DNA of 64,000 bases. It comes from Acanthacorydalis orientalis (taxonomy: Eukaryota > Arthropoda > Insecta > Megaloptera > Corydalidae). This document shows, in pieces, positions 63,797 to 64,000 of this stretch. The first letter of the stretch is position 1; each line of letters starts with the position of its first letter. Under the pieces are notes generated by a model. It had not been told where the DNA came from and did not search any database. It saw nothing but the letters and a program-made list of their open reading frames with translations. The stretch spans positions 39,238,996-39,302,995 of the forward strand of contig CM068313.1 of NCBI GenBank assembly GCA_034766995.1, in the 5' to 3' direction. The position numbers and the translations under genes were made by a program.

Positions 63797-64000
63797 TTAA
63801 CACTTCGCAGGCGGGAGACTGTGATCACAATCCTGAATAGAACAAACGTAGAAAGCGGGAGACTGTAATCCCAGTTGCGTGATCGACCGCAGTGAAAGAC
63901 TATATTCTGCGACTTTACATCAAGATGTGTTTTGTTTTATTGTATTTTTTATAATTTTAGCCATTTTGGAAATGGATTTGTGTGATTTTGATAGCGATGA
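63797..64000 (+). mobile_element. piggyBac element, 5' end, cut by the window edge
   Basis: TTAA at 63797-63800, then the terminus CACTTCGCAGGCGGGAGACT. The word GCGGGAGACTGTRATCnCA occurs twice (63811 and 63856), forming subterminal repeats. About 170 bp after the end an ATG opens a coding start. The arrangement and the acidic N-terminus are typical of piggyBac. The right end lies outside the window. Confidence 0.8.
63972..64000 (+). CDS. Start of piggyBac-type transposase (partial)
   Basis: The first nine codons read MDLCDFDSD and the window ends in the tenth. Many piggyBac transposases begin with a short acidic Asp/Ser-rich stretch of this kind, ahead of the DDE domain that would lie about 130-300 codons further on. 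ATG 63972 was chosen because it is the first in-frame start after the TTAA end and gives the acidic beginning. Whether the gene is intact cannot be judged from here. As a cut-and-paste enzyme it would insert at TTAA and could mobilise the TTAA-flanked elements elsewhere in this window only if their ends match, which I do not see. Confidence 0.6.

Overview
This window looks like gene-poor nuclear DNA from an arthropod, most probably an insect. The sequence is strongly A+T rich. (TA)n microsatellites recur every one to two kilobases, often flanked by (CA)n, (GT)n or (GA)n. The recognisable coding remnants all come from eukaryotic transposable elements: mariner-type with Hsmar1-like TTAGGTTGGT ends, a DUF4817-type DDE element, hAT, PIF/Harbinger, piggyBac and non-LTR retrotransposons. 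A nuclear copy of mitochondrial COI reads through only with the invertebrate mitochondrial code (TGA = Trp, ATA = Met). No bacterial operon, ribosome-binding site, tRNA, rRNA or CRISPR array is visible. The exact taxon cannot be fixed by eye.

No intact host protein-coding gene was found in 64 kb. Most open frames longer than 60 codons are translations of (TA)n (runs of Tyr-Ile) or lie antisense to transposon remnants. The window is probably intergenic DNA or the inside of a very large intron. A few short stretches with clearly higher G+C (near 5.1-5.3, 20.8-21.3, 26.3-26.6, 34.0-34.2, 36.0-36.35, 52.7-53.0, 56.85-57.05 and 58.6-58.9 kb) are the best candidates for non-coding exons, promoters or enhancers. 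One (34.03-34.16 kb) carries two CACGTG E-boxes and a repeated GCRATTAGCC word.

Layout. 0-8 kb: bare A+T-rich DNA with a 517-bp hAT-like MITE at 4161-4677. 8-13 kb: a TTAA-flanked MITE, one copy of a dispersed hairpin repeat, and a degraded LINE 3' end at about 11.9-12.6 kb whose tail and (TA)n were duplicated in tandem. 18-20 kb: a 270-bp direct duplication split by a hAT-like MITE, then a CCTTATA-rich palindromic segment with two CArG boxes. 21-48 kb: scattered deleted mariner copies (21.4, 30.5, 32.2, 32.9, 35.2, 40.7 and 47.7 kb), a second mariner lineage at 27.1-27.8 kb, a LINE 3' end at 29 kb and a hAT C-terminal fragment at 38 kb. 43.6-44.9 kb: a dead DUF4817-type transposon interrupted by the COI insert. 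46.6-54.3 kb: two copies of one TTAA-flanked non-autonomous family and a second, reverse-strand LINE remnant. 60-64 kb: a TA-flanked MITE, two interlocked PIF/Harbinger-type inverted-repeat structures with TAA duplications, and the 5' end of a possibly intact piggyBac element that runs off the right edge.

The most interesting signals are: a mariner family in which all readable copies lost the catalytic domain at about the same breakpoint but kept the helix-turn-helix DNA-binding half; a dispersed repeat whose copies keep a hairpin despite sequence change; and the near-seamless COI insertion into a transposase gene. I saw no convincing new multi-gene system.
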